From: Brevundimonas sp. LM2 | Lineage (GTDB): Bacteria > Pseudomonadota > Alphaproteobacteria > Caulobacterales > Caulobacteraceae | DNA: 64,000 bases | Direction: 5' to 3' | Assembly: GCF_002002865.1 (NCBI RefSeq) | Contig: NZ_CP019508.1 | Span: 930,001 to 994,000, forward strand | Part shown: positions 27,808 to 37,849 of the stretch, piece after piece | Layout of the letters: the number at the start of each line of letters is the position of its first letter | Position numbering within the stretch: the first letter of the stretch is position 1 | Translations under genes and position numbers: made by a program | The notes under the pieces: model-generated | The model's input: the letters and a program-made list of their open reading frames with translations, nothing else | What the model was told of the DNA's origin: nothing | Database searches by the model: none

Positions 27808-29601
27808 TCAGAGGCGGGTAACGCCGTTCTGGATCGCCTCATAGGCTTCCGGCGTCAGCTTCTGATAGCCGGACTTGCCGCGCACATAGACCTGGCCAGG
27901 CAGCGCCGGGTCGAAACCGTCGGCCACCAGGTCGACCTTGCGGTATTTGAACGTGCCCGTGGTCTCCAGCGTCTTGGCCAGGCGCACGAACACCGGCCGC
28001 GCATAGGGCGGCAACTGCTCGTCGACATAGGCCCCGAACGCCTTGGCCCCGAACGCGCCCTCGGTGATCAGGGTGACCATGCCCGCCTTGCCCTCGGCCC
28101 CGGGCACAGGAACGCCATAGGCGATCACCTCGGAAACCCCCGGGGCCTCGGTCAGACGCTGCTCGACCTCGGCGGTCGAGACGTTCTCGCCCTTCCAGCG
28201 GAAGGTGTCGCCGATCCGGTCGATGAAGTAGAAATAGCCCTCGGCGTCCTGGCGCATCAGGTCGCCGGTGCGGAACCAGCGATCGCCGCGCGCGAACACG
28301 TCGGTCAGGATCTTCTTCTCGGAGGCGGCCTTGTCGGCATAGCCCGAGAAGTTGTGGCGGATGTCGTCGCCGATGACGCCGATCGCCTCGCCGATCTCGC
28401 CCACGGAAGCTTCCGCGCATAGCCCGCTGGGCAGGCGAACCGGGGCCTCGGTGTCGATGTCGAAGCGGACCAGCCGGATGTTGATCTGTTTCTTCAGGAA
28501 CTTGGGCACACGGCCGATGGCCCCGGCCTTGCCGTCGAAATTGAACAGCGAGACGTTGCCCTCGGTCGAGCCGTAGAACTCCAGGATCTTCGGAATGCCG
28601 AACCGCGACTGGAAATCGGTCCAGACGTCCGGCCGCAGCCCGTTGCCGAAGGCCAGGCGCAGCCTGTGGCCGCGCTCGCCTTCCTGCGGGGGGCAGTTGA
28701 CCAGATAGCGGCACAGTTCACCGATATAGACGAACAGCGTCGCCCCGGTGGCGTTGACGTCGGGCCAGAAACTCGTGGCCGAGAACTTGCGCCGCAGGAT
28801 CAGCCGCCCGCCGTTCAGCAGGGCCGGGCCGATGCCGACCAGACCCCCGGTCGAATGGTACAGGGGCAGGACGTTGAACACCTTGTCCTGCGGCGTCGCG
28901 GCCGTGGCGCCGGCGAAGGCGCGCATATAGGTCCGCGCCCGCGAGTGGGGAATGCGCGCGGCCTTGGGCATGCCCGTGGTGCCCGAGGTGTAGATGAACA
29001 GGGCGGTGTCGCGGTTGGTCAGGCCGTCCCGGACGGCCTTCTGGGGCCGGACCGACGAGCCGCTGCGAACCGCATTGTCGAGCCCGCGCCGCTCCGACAC
29101 CTCGTCCTCTTCCTTCAGGCCCAGGACCCACAGCATCATGGTCCGGGTGACGAAGGGCCGGGCCTCTTCGCAGCGCCCCCAGGTCTCTTCGTCGGCCACC
29201 ACCTGGGACACGCCCGCGATGTTCAGGCAGTGGGCCAGGGCCTGGCCGGTCAGGTTGGTGTTGATCAGGGCGGTGGCCACCCCGACCTTGGAGAAGCCCA
29301 TCCAGGCCGCGATGTATTCGGCCCGGTTGTTCATCACCAGACCGACCACGTCCGAGCGCCGCAGACCCCGGCTGCGCGCCCAGTGGCCGAAGCGGTTGGC
29401 CATGCTGTCCAGCTCGCGGTACGTCAGGGTCCGGTGTTCGTCTTCCAGCGCGACGTTGTCGCCGAACTTGTCGACCGCCTCCTCGAAATCGTCGCAGACC
29501 AGGACGTCGCTATCGAGCGCGATGGGCTTGATGCGCTGCAGCAACCGACGAAGACCGGCCGCGAACGTCAGGTCGCGTCGGATATTGGCGGCTAGCCCCA
29601 T
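27808..29601 (-). CDS. Long-chain fatty acyl-CoA synthetase (FATP-like)
   Basis: 597 aa ANL-superfamily enzyme that activates fatty acids with ATP and CoA. The AMP-binding P-loop is FIYTSGTTGMPKAA around residue 205-218. The adenylation motif EFYGSTEGN follows. The hinge region WFRTGDLMRQDAEGYFYFIDRIGD and a C-terminal TGTFKYRK with the catalytic Lys are intact. The pattern (YRELDSMANRFGHWARSRG, PLYHSTGG) resembles very-long-chain/FATP enzymes more than E. coli FadD. Single gene; substrate range unknown. Confidence 0.87.
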   Translation of the reverse strand: MGLAANIRRDLTFAAGLRRLLQRIKPIALDSDVLVCDDFEEAVDKFGDNVALEDEHRTLTYRELDSMANRFGHWARSRGLRRSDVVGLVMNNRAEYIAAWMGFSKVGVATALINTNLTGQALAHCLNIAGVSQVVADEETWGRCEEARPFVTRTMMLWVLGLKEEDEVSERRGLDNAVRSGSSVRPQKAVRDGLTNRDTALFIYTSGTTGMPKAARIPHSRARTYMRAFAGATAATPQDKVFNVLPLYHSTGGLVGIGPALLNGGRLILRRKFSATSFWPDVNATGATLFVYIGELCRYLVNCPPQEGERGHRLRLAFGNGLRPDVWTDFQSRFGIPKILEFYGSTEGNVSLFNFDGKAGAIGRVPKFLKKQINIRLVRFDIDTEAPVRLPSGLCAEASVGEIGEAIGVIGDDIRHNFSGYADKAASEKKILTDVFARGDRWFRTGDLMRQDAEGYFYFIDRIGDTFRWKGENVSTAEVEQRLTEAPGVSEVIAYGVPVPGAEGKAGMVTLITEGAFGAKAFGAYVDEQLPPYARPVFVRLAKTLETTGTFKYRKVDLVADGFDPALPGQVYVRGKSGYQKLTPEAYEAIQNGVTRL

Positions 29602-29777
29602 GCTCAGCGTCGCTCCCGTTGAATGCGTTGATTTGCACCCTGATGAACAACGGCCGGGGCCGGGTCAACCGAACAGCGCATGCGTAACCGCGGTCTTTGC
29701 CGTTTCGGACGGAGGGGTGGCACCCGACGCACGGGTGACGCGACGGAACGTTCGAAGCGCAGACCCGGGGGGTTCCA

Positions 29778-31097
29778 TCAGCGGTTGGGCGACACCCGCC
29801 AGATGACGTCGCCGACGTCGTCGGCGACCAGAAGGGCCCCGGTCGCATCGCTCTGAACCCCGACGGGACGGCCCATGGCCTCTTCCCGCTCGTTCAGAAA
29901 GCCGGTTAAGACATCCTCCGGCGCACCGCTGGGGACGCCCTCCGCGAAGGGCACGAAGACGACCTTGTAGCCCGCCTTGGGTTCGCGGTTCCACGACCCG
30001 TGCTGGCCGACGAAGGCCCCGTGACGGAAGCGGTCGGGCAGCAGACGGCCTTCGTAGAAGGTCAGCCCCAGCGAGGCGGTATGGGCCCCCAGGGCATAGT
30101 CCGGGCTGAGAGCCGCGGCGACCTTGGCCGGGTCCTGCGGCTGGACGCGGCTGTCCACGTGCTGGCCGTAATAGCTGTAGGGCCAGCCGTAGAAGCCGCC
30201 GGGCGTCACCGATGTCATGTAGTCGGGCACCAGGTCGTTGCCCAGTTCGTCCCGCTCATTGACCGCCACCCACAGCCTGCCGCTGTCCGGCTGCCAGGCC
30301 ATGCCGACCGGATTGCGCAGGCCCGAGGCGTAGAGGCGCGACCGGCCGGTGGCGATGTCGATCTCGTGGATGGCGGCGCGGCCGACCTCCTCGTCCATCC
30401 CGTTCTCGCCGATATTCGAGTTCGACCCGACCCCGACATACAGTTTCGTGCCGTCGATCGCGGCGACCAGGCTCTTGGTCCAGTGGTGGTTGCGACCCGC
30501 CGGCAGGGCGGCCAGCGTCGTCGCCGGGGCGGTGATCCGGGTCTGGCCCGTCTGATACGGGAAGGCGACCACCGCGTCGGCATTGGCCACGAACAGCCGG
30601 TCGCCGACCAGGGCCATGCCGAACGGTGAGCTCAGGCCGGTCAGGAACGGCGTCTGCATCTCTGCCACCCCGTCGCCGTCGGCGTCGCGCAGCAGGGTGA
30701 TCCGGTCCGGGCTTTCGACCCCGGCCCCCGCCCGTTTCATGACCAGCCCCATGATCCAGCCGCGGATGCCGCCTTGTTTGTCCTCGGGCTTGGGCGGGGC
30801 GTTGGACTCGGCCACCAGGATGTCGCCGTTCGGCAGGCGATAGAGCCAGCGGGGATGGTCCAGGTCCCGGGCGAAGGCCTGCACCCGCAGGCCCTCGGCG
30901 GCGACCGGCATGCGGCCTTCGGGCCAGCCCACCGCCGGGGCGATGTTGACCGTCGGGGTCAGCCGGTTGCGGTGCGGCGCGGCGATCGTCGGCTGGGCCC
31001 CAAAGGTCGCGCCGGGGGGCAGCAGGGGCGGGGCCGCGCAGGCCGACACACCCGCGACCGCGGTCAGGGCGGCGGCGATCGAAAGGCGCACGACCAT
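29778..31097 (-). CDS. PQQ-dependent sorbosone-dehydrogenase-like lipoprotein
   Basis: 439 aa. Signal ending VAGVSAC gives a lipobox Cys near residue 20. The rest is a six-blade propeller of the GDH/sorbosone dehydrogenase type: DHPRWLYRLPNGDILVAES, SSPFGMALVGDRLFVAN, GLRNPVGMAWQPDSG, then HTASLGLTFYEG, FVGQHGSWNR and a late ADDVGDVIWRV. The family oxidises soluble aldoses or sorbosone in the periplasm using PQQ. The natural substrate here is unknown. Transcribed after the lipocalin? No: it precedes it on the opposite order, lying downstream of 31116. Confidence 0.78.
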   Translation of the reverse strand: MVVRLSIAAALTAVAGVSACAAPPLLPPGATFGAQPTIAAPHRNRLTPTVNIAPAVGWPEGRMPVAAEGLRVQAFARDLDHPRWLYRLPNGDILVAESNAPPKPEDKQGGIRGWIMGLVMKRAGAGVESPDRITLLRDADGDGVAEMQTPFLTGLSSPFGMALVGDRLFVANADAVVAFPYQTGQTRITAPATTLAALPAGRNHHWTKSLVAAIDGTKLYVGVGSNSNIGENGMDEEVGRAAIHEIDIATGRSRLYASGLRNPVGMAWQPDSGRLWVAVNERDELGNDLVPDYMTSVTPGGFYGWPYSYYGQHVDSRVQPQDPAKVAAALSPDYALGAHTASLGLTFYEGRLLPDRFRHGAFVGQHGSWNREPKAGYKVVFVPFAEGVPSGAPEDVLTGFLNEREEAMGRPVGVQSDATGALLVADDVGDVIWRVSPNR

Positions 31098-31115
31098 TCG
31101 GGATCTCCTTGGGCG

Positions 31116-31676
31116 TCAGGCGGTGGCAGGAAACTCGAGACGATCCGTATCATACCCGAGGGCCCGGGCCCGCGCGATCAGCTCGGCCAGCTGCGCCGGG
31201 CTGGGCACCGCGCGGGTGTAGATCCACAGCTTGTCGAAGCTGGGATCGGCCGAGATGAACCAGGTGTAGTCGTCGTCGTGGTCGAGGATCCAGTATTCCC
31301 AGGTCACCAGGCCGGCGAAATAGCGGGCGCGGAACTTGGCGTTGGTGCCCGGGTCCAGGATGGTGGCGTCGGCCCCGATGGCCTTCTCCTTGCCGGTCGG
31401 GGTGCCGGACTGGCAGGTGTCGCGCACCGCCAGGGTGGTGGGCGAGCGCAGCGTATAGGTCGAGGCCCCGGCGACGCAGCCGTCGGTCAGCCGCATCGGC
31501 AGCCGACCGATCTCCAGCCAGCGGCCATTGTAAAGACGCTCGGCATCGACGGACCGCGCGGGCTGTGGCGCGCGGATCTGGCGTTGGGACAGGGTCGTGG
31601 CGCAGGCCGCCAGCCCGGCGACGGCGACCCCGCCGAGGGCCAAGGCGAGCACAAGGTTCACGGGTCTGCGCGACAT
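31116..31676 (-). CDS. blc: Lipocalin-family lipoprotein (Blc-like)
   Basis: 186 aa. Signal with GLAACATT lipobox (Cys25). The lipocalin first motif NGRWLEIGRLP replaces the usual G-x-W-Y; later FARYFAGLVTWEYWILDHDDDYTWFI is the typical bacterial-lipocalin centre, and PSFDKLWIYTR the third motif. Bacterial Blc proteins bind lysophospholipids or fatty acids at the outer membrane. It is 18 bases upstream of the sorbosone-dehydrogenase-like gene on the same strand, so the two form an operon. Confidence 0.85.
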   Translation of the reverse strand: MSRRPVNLVLALALGGVAVAGLAACATTLSQRQIRAPQPARSVDAERLYNGRWLEIGRLPMRLTDGCVAGASTYTLRSPTTLAVRDTCQSGTPTGKEKAIGADATILDPGTNAKFRARYFAGLVTWEYWILDHDDDYTWFISADPSFDKLWIYTRAVPSPAQLAELIARARALGYDTDRLEFPATA

Positions 31677-31754
31677 GGTCTAACTCCGTTCAGGACACGA
31701 CGCGCAAGATACGGCACGGGGTCGCGTTCTGGACGCGGCCAATGCGCACGGCCT

Positions 31755-32669
31755 TCAGCCGGGCTTCAGATCGCGCGGCGCGCGGATCCGGCGGTAGCGG
31801 GCCTCGACTAAGGCATAGGCCCCGAAGGCGAGCATGCCGAGCCCCGTGGCCCCCAGCATCCAGCTGCCGCCCGGCTGGCTCTGCAGCGCGTCCAGCGAAC
31901 TGCCGAAGGTCTCGACCTGCGAGGCCTGGGCCCGCCAGCCCGCCAGGACGACGAACAGGGCCAACGGCAGGTAGGCCAGGCCCCGTGCCGCATAGCCGAC
32001 CCGCGCCAGGGGCAGGACCCGGCGACAGACCGTCGGCGAGCATTTCAGCGTGGCGGCGAAGTCGTTGGTCGCGCCCATGATGATATTGCCCACGCCGACG
32101 GCGGCGATGCACAGTCCGACGCCGATCAGGATGGCCCCGCCGAACGGCAGGCCCAGGACCATGGCGGCCTTCTCCTGGTTCTCGGCCATCTGTTCGGCCC
32201 CCATGGGCGGATCGACCTCGTCCAGCAGTTCGAACACGCCCGACGCCAGGACGGCATAGGCCAGGCCGCTGAATCCCTGGCCCAGTCGCGCGGCCCAGCC
32301 TTTCAGATCCGACCCTTCGCGGTCCGCGTCGAACACGGCCTGCAGCACCCGCCAGCCGACGAAGGCCCACAGGCCGGTGCCCACCATGATCAGCCAGATC
32401 CGGCCGAACGGCTGGTTGGCCAGGACCGACAGCGCCCCTTCCTGGTCCACCGCCTGGCCGCGCATGCCGATGGCGGCCGCCAGCATCAGCGCCCCGACCG
32501 ACAGATAGACGAAGCCGTTCGCCGCGAAGCCGATCCGCGCCGTCTGCTCCATCACGCGATCGATGGCCGGGAATCGGTCGCGCCAGGACTTTCGCCGCCG
32601 CAGGCGCGACGCGATGCGACCGGCGTGCGTGCGAAGCCGGTCCAGGCGGAGGTCGGGGAGCGTGCTCAT
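31755..32669 (-). CDS. DUF1206 membrane protein
   Basis: 304 aa with about six hydrophobic helices arranged as three similar two-helix units (ARIGFAANGFVYLSVGALML, GFSGLAYAVLASGVFEL, RVGYAARGLAYLPLALFVVL, each split by loops). This internal repetition with an R-x-G-(F/Y)-x-A-x-G start is typical of DUF1206. ATG 32669 begins the protein; the open frame continues upstream but without family similarity. Inner membrane, function unknown. Confidence 0.82.
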   Translation of the reverse strand: MSTLPDLRLDRLRTHAGRIASRLRRRKSWRDRFPAIDRVMEQTARIGFAANGFVYLSVGALMLAAAIGMRGQAVDQEGALSVLANQPFGRIWLIMVGTGLWAFVGWRVLQAVFDADREGSDLKGWAARLGQGFSGLAYAVLASGVFELLDEVDPPMGAEQMAENQEKAAMVLGLPFGGAILIGVGLCIAAVGVGNIIMGATNDFAATLKCSPTVCRRVLPLARVGYAARGLAYLPLALFVVLAGWRAQASQVETFGSSLDALQSQPGGSWMLGATGLGMLAFGAYALVEARYRRIRAPRDLKPG

Positions 32670-32742
32670 GGGTGTCCTGCCAAGCGATGCCGTTGAACGC
32701 CAGGTCGTCCGAACCGATCCCGTGCGGGCGCATTGATGCGGG

Positions 32743-33009
32743 ATGAGCAAGGACGAGACCGCCGCGCTGGAGGCCGAGATGGTCCAGGCGCTGGAGCGCG
32801 AGGATTTCGAGACGGCCGCCCGAGTGCGCGACCGGCTGGCCGCGCTGAATCCGGACGCGCCGCCGCGGCTGCATCGCGGCGTGCCGGGGGCCATGGGGCT
32901 GGGCACCGACCAGGCGCGGCGGCGACCGCCGGAGGGCTGGGTGCCGCCCACCCGGCCCGACCCGGGCACCGCCCATGTGAAGCGCGGCGGCGGTCGCCGG
33001 CGAACTTAA
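32743..33009 (+). CDS. UVR-motif small protein
   Basis: 88 aa. Residues 7-35 (AALEAEMVQALEREDFETAARVRDRL, read in two parts) form a UvrB/UvrC-type helical hairpin, a protein-interaction motif also found in McsA and small adaptor proteins. The rest is basic and proline-rich and ends in RGGGRRRT. Divergent from the DUF1206 gene. A role in DNA repair is possible but not shown. Confidence 0.65.
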   Translation: MSKDETAALEAEMVQALEREDFETAARVRDRLAALNPDAPPRLHRGVPGAMGLGTDQARRRPPEGWVPPTRPDPGTAHVKRGGGRRRT

Positions 33010-33089
33010 CCGCCGGGAAGCCTTGAGCGACGGCCGAACAGGGCCATATTGCGGCCACGGCGCTTCGGCCGATTTCCAGGACGCGCCGA

Positions 33090-34072
<983 letters not shown>

Positions 34073-34076
<4 letters not shown>

Positions 34077-34840
34077 CCTTCAACGGATACGGCGTCTGGG
34101 CCATCTACAAGTTCGAGATGGCGCGCGCCCTGCGCACCGTCTGGCAATCGATCGTCACGCCGGTGATCACCACGGCGCTCTATTTCGTCGTCTTCGGCTC
34201 GGCCATCGGCGGCCAGATGACCGAGATCGACGGCGTGCCCTACGGGGCCTTCATCGTGCCCGGCCTGATCATGCTGAGCCTGTTCACCCAGTCGATCTTC
34301 AATGCGTCCTTCGGCATCTATTTCCCGAAATTCACCGGCACGATCTACGAGATCCTGTCGGCCCCCGTCAGTTCGCTGGAGATCGTCATCGCCTATGTCG
34401 GGGCGGCGGCGACGAAGTCGGCGGTGCTGGGGCTGATCATCCTGGCCACGGCGGCCCTGTTCGTGCCGCTGCAGATCCTGCACCCGGTGTGGATGCTGAC
34501 CTTCCTGATCCTGACGGCGGTCACCTTCAGCCTGTTCGGCTTCATCATCGGCGTCTGGGCCAACGGGTTCGAGCAGCTGCAGATGATCCCGATGCTGGTG
34601 GTGACGCCGCTGACCTTCCTCGGCGGCTCCTTCTATTCGATCGACATGCTGCCCCCGGCGTGGCGAACCGTCACCTTGTTCAACCCGGTGGTCTATCTGA
34701 TCAGTGGGTTTCGCTGGAGCTTCTACGGCTCGGGCGATGTCGGCATCGTCTGGAGCGTTGCCGCCACCTTCGGCTTCCTGATCGTCTGTCTCGGCATCGT
34801 CTTCTGGATGTTCAAGACCGGCTACCGCCTCAAATCCTGA
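34073..34840 (+). CDS. ABC-2 type transporter, permease subunit
   Basis: 255 aa with six predicted helices. Typical ABC-2 features: [10 protein letters not shown], an amphipathic [12 protein letters not shown] connector and the conserved late segment [19 protein letters not shown], characteristic of YadH-like permeases. It overlaps the ATPase gene by four bases (ATGA). Confidence 0.9.
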
Positions 34841-34852
34841 CGGAGACGACCC

Positions 34853-35134
34853 ATGACCACAGCGACCTGGAACGGCCAGATCATCGCACAGTCGGACGAC
34901 ACGGTGGTGGTGGAGAACAACCACTATTTCCCGCGCGCCTCGGTCAAGGCCGAGTATCTGGCGCCCTCGGCCACCACCTCGGTCTGCCCGTGGAAGGGCA
35001 CGGCGTCGTATCACTCGCTGATCGTGGACGGGAAGGAGAACCGGGACGCGGCCTGGTTCTATCCGACGCCCAAGTCGGCCGCCGCCGAGATCGAGGATCG
35101 CATCGCCTTCTGGAAGGGCGTCGAGGTTCGCTAG
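34853..35134 (+). CDS. DUF427 domain protein
   Basis: 93 aa, a single small beta-fold domain. Diagnostic segments: NHYFPRASVKAEYL, TTSVCPWKGTASYHSL and NRDAAWFYPTPK. It starts 12 bases after the ABC permease, so it may be co-transcribed. No enzymatic role is established for the family. Confidence 0.85.
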   Translation: MTTATWNGQIIAQSDDTVVVENNHYFPRASVKAEYLAPSATTSVCPWKGTASYHSLIVDGKENRDAAWFYPTPKSAAAEIEDRIAFWKGVEVR

Positions 35135-35176
35135 GCCGTCATTGCGCCGCCACATCCTGACCCTCTAAGACGGGCC

Positions 35177-36094
35177 ATGGTCGATACGCCTTCCCCCAAG
35201 CCGGACGCCGGCGCTGCTCCCACGCCCTTCAAACGCGGCCAGATCGTCTGGTCGCGGCCGCCGCAGACCGTCTTCCAGGTGGGTCAGACCCCGCGTGCCC
35301 CCGCGCGTGCGCCCTCGCCTATCATGGCTCCGGCCGCACCGGCCGCGCCCGTTCCCGCCCCGCGCTCCCGCTCCAGCAGCGGGATCCTGAGCGGGTCGAT
35401 GATCCCCCGGGCCAGTCCGCCTCCGGCGCGCGATGCCTTGCCGATCGCGCCCGCGACGCCGGTCGTCACGCCGGCGTTCGAGGCCTCGCCGACGTCCCCG
35501 CCCGCGGCCGCGTCCGAGGCTCCGATGCGGCAGGCTGAGGTCGTCGCGACAGCGCTCGACGCCGCCGAGATCGAGGCAGCCCCCGTCATTCCGTCCTATG
35601 CCAGCGCCGTGCGCCCGAAGGCCGGTATCCCCGTTGCAACCTGGGTCGGCGGGGCCATCGCCCTCGTCGTCATCGCGGGCGTGGCCTGGCTGGTCCTGAA
35701 GCCGGCGGCCGACGCTCCGGCCGCGATCACGGCCCCCGGCGGGCCGCCGGCGGTCGCACCGGCCGTGCCGGTCCCGCTCGAGGCGGTTCCCGTTCCCGAG
35801 ACCGAGGCGGCGGTGGAAGAGGTCGAGCCGACGCCCGATCCGGAGCCGCCCTTACCCACTCCCGACATCCCGGCGCGCGCAGCCCCCCCGGCAGCGGCAG
35901 CGGCTTCGGCGCGCGGGGCTCCGGCGACCACGACGCCGTCACCGCGACCGCGTCCGGCCGAGACGCCCACGGAGCCGCGCATTCAGACCGCGCCCCTGGC
36001 CGTGGCCCCCGTCGCTCCACCGCCCACGGCCGCTGAGGCTCAGGCGACCGATCCCGATGCGCCGATCCAGACCCGGCCTCAGCCTCTGGATTGA
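35177..36094 (+). CDS. Pro/Ala-rich protein with one transmembrane segment
   Basis: 305 aa. The first 150 residues are Pro/Ala/Ser-rich and basic (KRGQIVWSRPPQTVFQ near the start). A single helix AGIPVATWVGGAIALVVIAG lies around residues 153-175, followed by a Pro/Val/Glu-rich tail to the end. No signal peptide. The layout (disordered cytoplasmic part, one helix, periplasmic linker) resembles TonB- or SPOR-like envelope proteins without their C-terminal domain. Unrecognised family; composition makes similarity hard to judge. Confidence 0.6.
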   Translation: MVDTPSPKPDAGAAPTPFKRGQIVWSRPPQTVFQVGQTPRAPARAPSPIMAPAAPAAPVPAPRSRSSSGILSGSMIPRASPPPARDALPIAPATPVVTPAFEASPTSPPAAASEAPMRQAEVVATALDAAEIEAAPVIPSYASAVRPKAGIPVATWVGGAIALVVIAGVAWLVLKPAADAPAAITAPGGPPAVAPAVPVPLEAVPVPETEAAVEEVEPTPDPEPPLPTPDIPARAAPPAAAAASARGAPATTTPSPRPRPAETPTEPRIQTAPLAVAPVAPPPTAAEAQATDPDAPIQTRPQPLD

Positions 36095-36097
36095 GAC

Positions 36098-36499
36098 TCA
36101 GCGCTCGGCGGCGCGATAGGGCAGGTAGCCGCGCTCGACCATCCGGCGCAGACCTTCATAGGCCTCGGTCAGTTCCTCGAAGGCCACCCGCAGGCCGGTC
36201 AGCCGCTGGGCGTCCGCGGCGCTGACCGCGACGCCGCCGTCCGTCAGCTTCAGGGCCTCGGCGATCCAGCGGGCCCGGGCGGTGGCGGCGGCGACGGCCA
36301 GGCGCTGGAAGGCAGCCGGCTCGGTATGGTTGGTGCCCAGCCCCAGCACCTGGGGGATGACCTCGCGGTTCGACACGAAGGCCGTATAGTCGATCTGTTC
36401 CAGATGCCCCCGCAGCCGGCGCTGTTCATGGGGGTCGTTGTCGCTGGGTTCGAAATGGTCCCGGCGGTTGCGGTAGCTGGCGGTCATTATGCTCGACAT
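36098..36499 (-). CDS. Conserved hypothetical protein
   Basis: 133 aa, soluble, with no signal or membrane segment. The N-terminus is polar (RNRRDHFEPSDNDPHEQRR) and the rest is mostly helical (FQRLAVAAATARARWIAEALKL, split, and LRVAFEELTEAYEGLRRMVERG). I do not recognise the family. Convergent with the Pro/Ala-rich gene, with three bases between them; upstream of it (57 bases) lies queG on the same strand. Confidence 0.6.
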   Translation of the reverse strand: MSSIMTASYRNRRDHFEPSDNDPHEQRRLRGHLEQIDYTAFVSNREVIPQVLGLGTNHTEPAAFQRLAVAAATARARWIAEALKLTDGGVAVSAADAQRLTGLRVAFEELTEAYEGLRRMVERGYLPYRAAER

Positions 36500-36556
36500 C
36501 GCGGTCTCCCTGAGCGGAAGGTGCGCCCGTTCGGTTAACGACCCCTTGCGGTCGGG

Positions 36557-37690
36557 TCAGGCGAGCGGCGGGCCCGCCTCGACGGCCCAATCGGCCCGCA
36601 CCGCCGCGTCCGTCTCCCGGGGCTGCTCCCGCGCCCGCAGGGTCCAGAAGGCCTCCGGGTCCATCAGCCGGAACAGGGCCCAGACCGCCGCGCCCCGCAC
36701 CAGCGGCGAGGCGTCTCGCGTCAGGGGCTGCGCCGCCGCGATCAGGGTGGGGTCCGCGCTGTTGCCGATCGCGTACAGGACGTTGCGCACGAACCGGTCG
36801 CGGCCGACTCGCTTGATCGGGCTCTTGGAGAACAGGGCCCGGAACGCCGCGTCGTCGAGCGCCGCCAGATCGGCGAGCCGCGGACTGACCGAGGCGTCTC
36901 GGGCCGTCAGCCGCACCTCGCGCGCCGCCTGGGCGAACTTGTTCCACGGGCACACTGCCAGACAGTCGTCGCAGCCATAGATGCGCGATCCCGTGGCGAT
37001 ACGGAACTCCACCGGCCAGGGCCCGGCGTGCTCGATGGTCAGGTAGGACAGGCAGCGCCGGGCATCCAGCTGGAACGGGGCCGGGAAGGCGTTGGTGGGA
37101 CAGGCCGTCAGGCAGGCTGTACAGGATCCGCAATGCTCGGTCTCGGTGGGGTCCGGCTCGATCTCCGCCGCGGTCAGGATGACGCCCAGGAACAGCCAGT
37201 TGCCGTGCTCGCGGCTCAGCAGATTGGTGTGCTTGCCCTGCCAGCCCAGGCCGGCCCGCTGGGCCAGGGGCTTTTCCATCAGCGGGGCGGTGTCGACGAA
37301 GACCTTGACCTCGGCCCCCAGCCGCGCCGCGACCTGGCCGGCCAGGGTCTTCAGCCGGCCCTTGATCAGCTCGTGATAGTCGTCGCCCCGGGCATAGACC
37401 GAGATATAGCCCGCCGACCGGTCCGCCATCTCGGGCAGGGGGTCGGTCTCGGGACCGTAGTTCATGCCCAGCACGATGGCGGTGCGGGCCTCCGCCCACA
37501 TGGCGGTGGGGTGGGCGCGGCGCTCGAGCGTCGTCTCCATCCAGCCCATCTCGCCGTGCCGCCCCGCCTCGACGAAATGCGCCAGCCGCTCGCCTGCGCT
37601 CCACGGCTCGGAGGCCGAGGCGAAGCGGCAGACGGCGAAGCCGAGATCGGCGGCCTGGGCACGGAGACTGTCGCGGGGATCGACGGGCAT
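36557..37690 (-). CDS. queG: Epoxyqueuosine reductase QueG
   Basis: 377 aa cobalamin and 2x[4Fe-4S] enzyme that makes the last step of queuosine at tRNA G34. The two clusters are formed by CGSCTACLTACP and CDDCLAVCP, with an RCLSYLTIEH segment between them. A C-terminal HEAT-like helical part follows. ATG 37690 is chosen since the family N-terminus (PRDSLRAQAADLGF) follows and the upstream open frame is repeat sequence. Confidence 0.93.
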   Translation of the reverse strand: MPVDPRDSLRAQAADLGFAVCRFASASEPWSAGERLAHFVEAGRHGEMGWMETTLERRAHPTAMWAEARTAIVLGMNYGPETDPLPEMADRSAGYISVYARGDDYHELIKGRLKTLAGQVAARLGAEVKVFVDTAPLMEKPLAQRAGLGWQGKHTNLLSREHGNWLFLGVILTAAEIEPDPTETEHCGSCTACLTACPTNAFPAPFQLDARRCLSYLTIEHAGPWPVEFRIATGSRIYGCDDCLAVCPWNKFAQAAREVRLTARDASVSPRLADLAALDDAAFRALFSKSPIKRVGRDRFVRNVLYAIGNSADPTLIAAAQPLTRDASPLVRGAAVWALFRLMDPEAFWTLRAREQPRETDAAVRADWAVEAGPPLA

Positions 37691-37701
37691 GGGAGGGGTA
37701 T

Positions 37702-37848
37702 AGCTCTCCCTCCCCCCGCGGGGGAGGGCAGGCGCGCAGCGCCGGGTGGGGGCGGCAGGGAACGGCCGCACGATGGATCGCCGGGCCGTCCCCACCCGGT
37801 CTCCGCTTCGCTCCGACCACCCTCCCCCGAGGGGGAGGGAGAAGAGCT
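37702..37848. repeat. Palindromic intergenic repeat, copy C (GST-queG gap)
   Basis: Starts AGCTCTCCCTCCCCC and ends GGGGGAGGGAGAAGAGCT, nearly exact inverse ends. Internal CGGGTGGGG / CCCCACCCGG arms form a long stem. It fills the gap between the GST stop and the queG start completely. Confidence 0.7.
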
Positions 37849-37849
37849 C

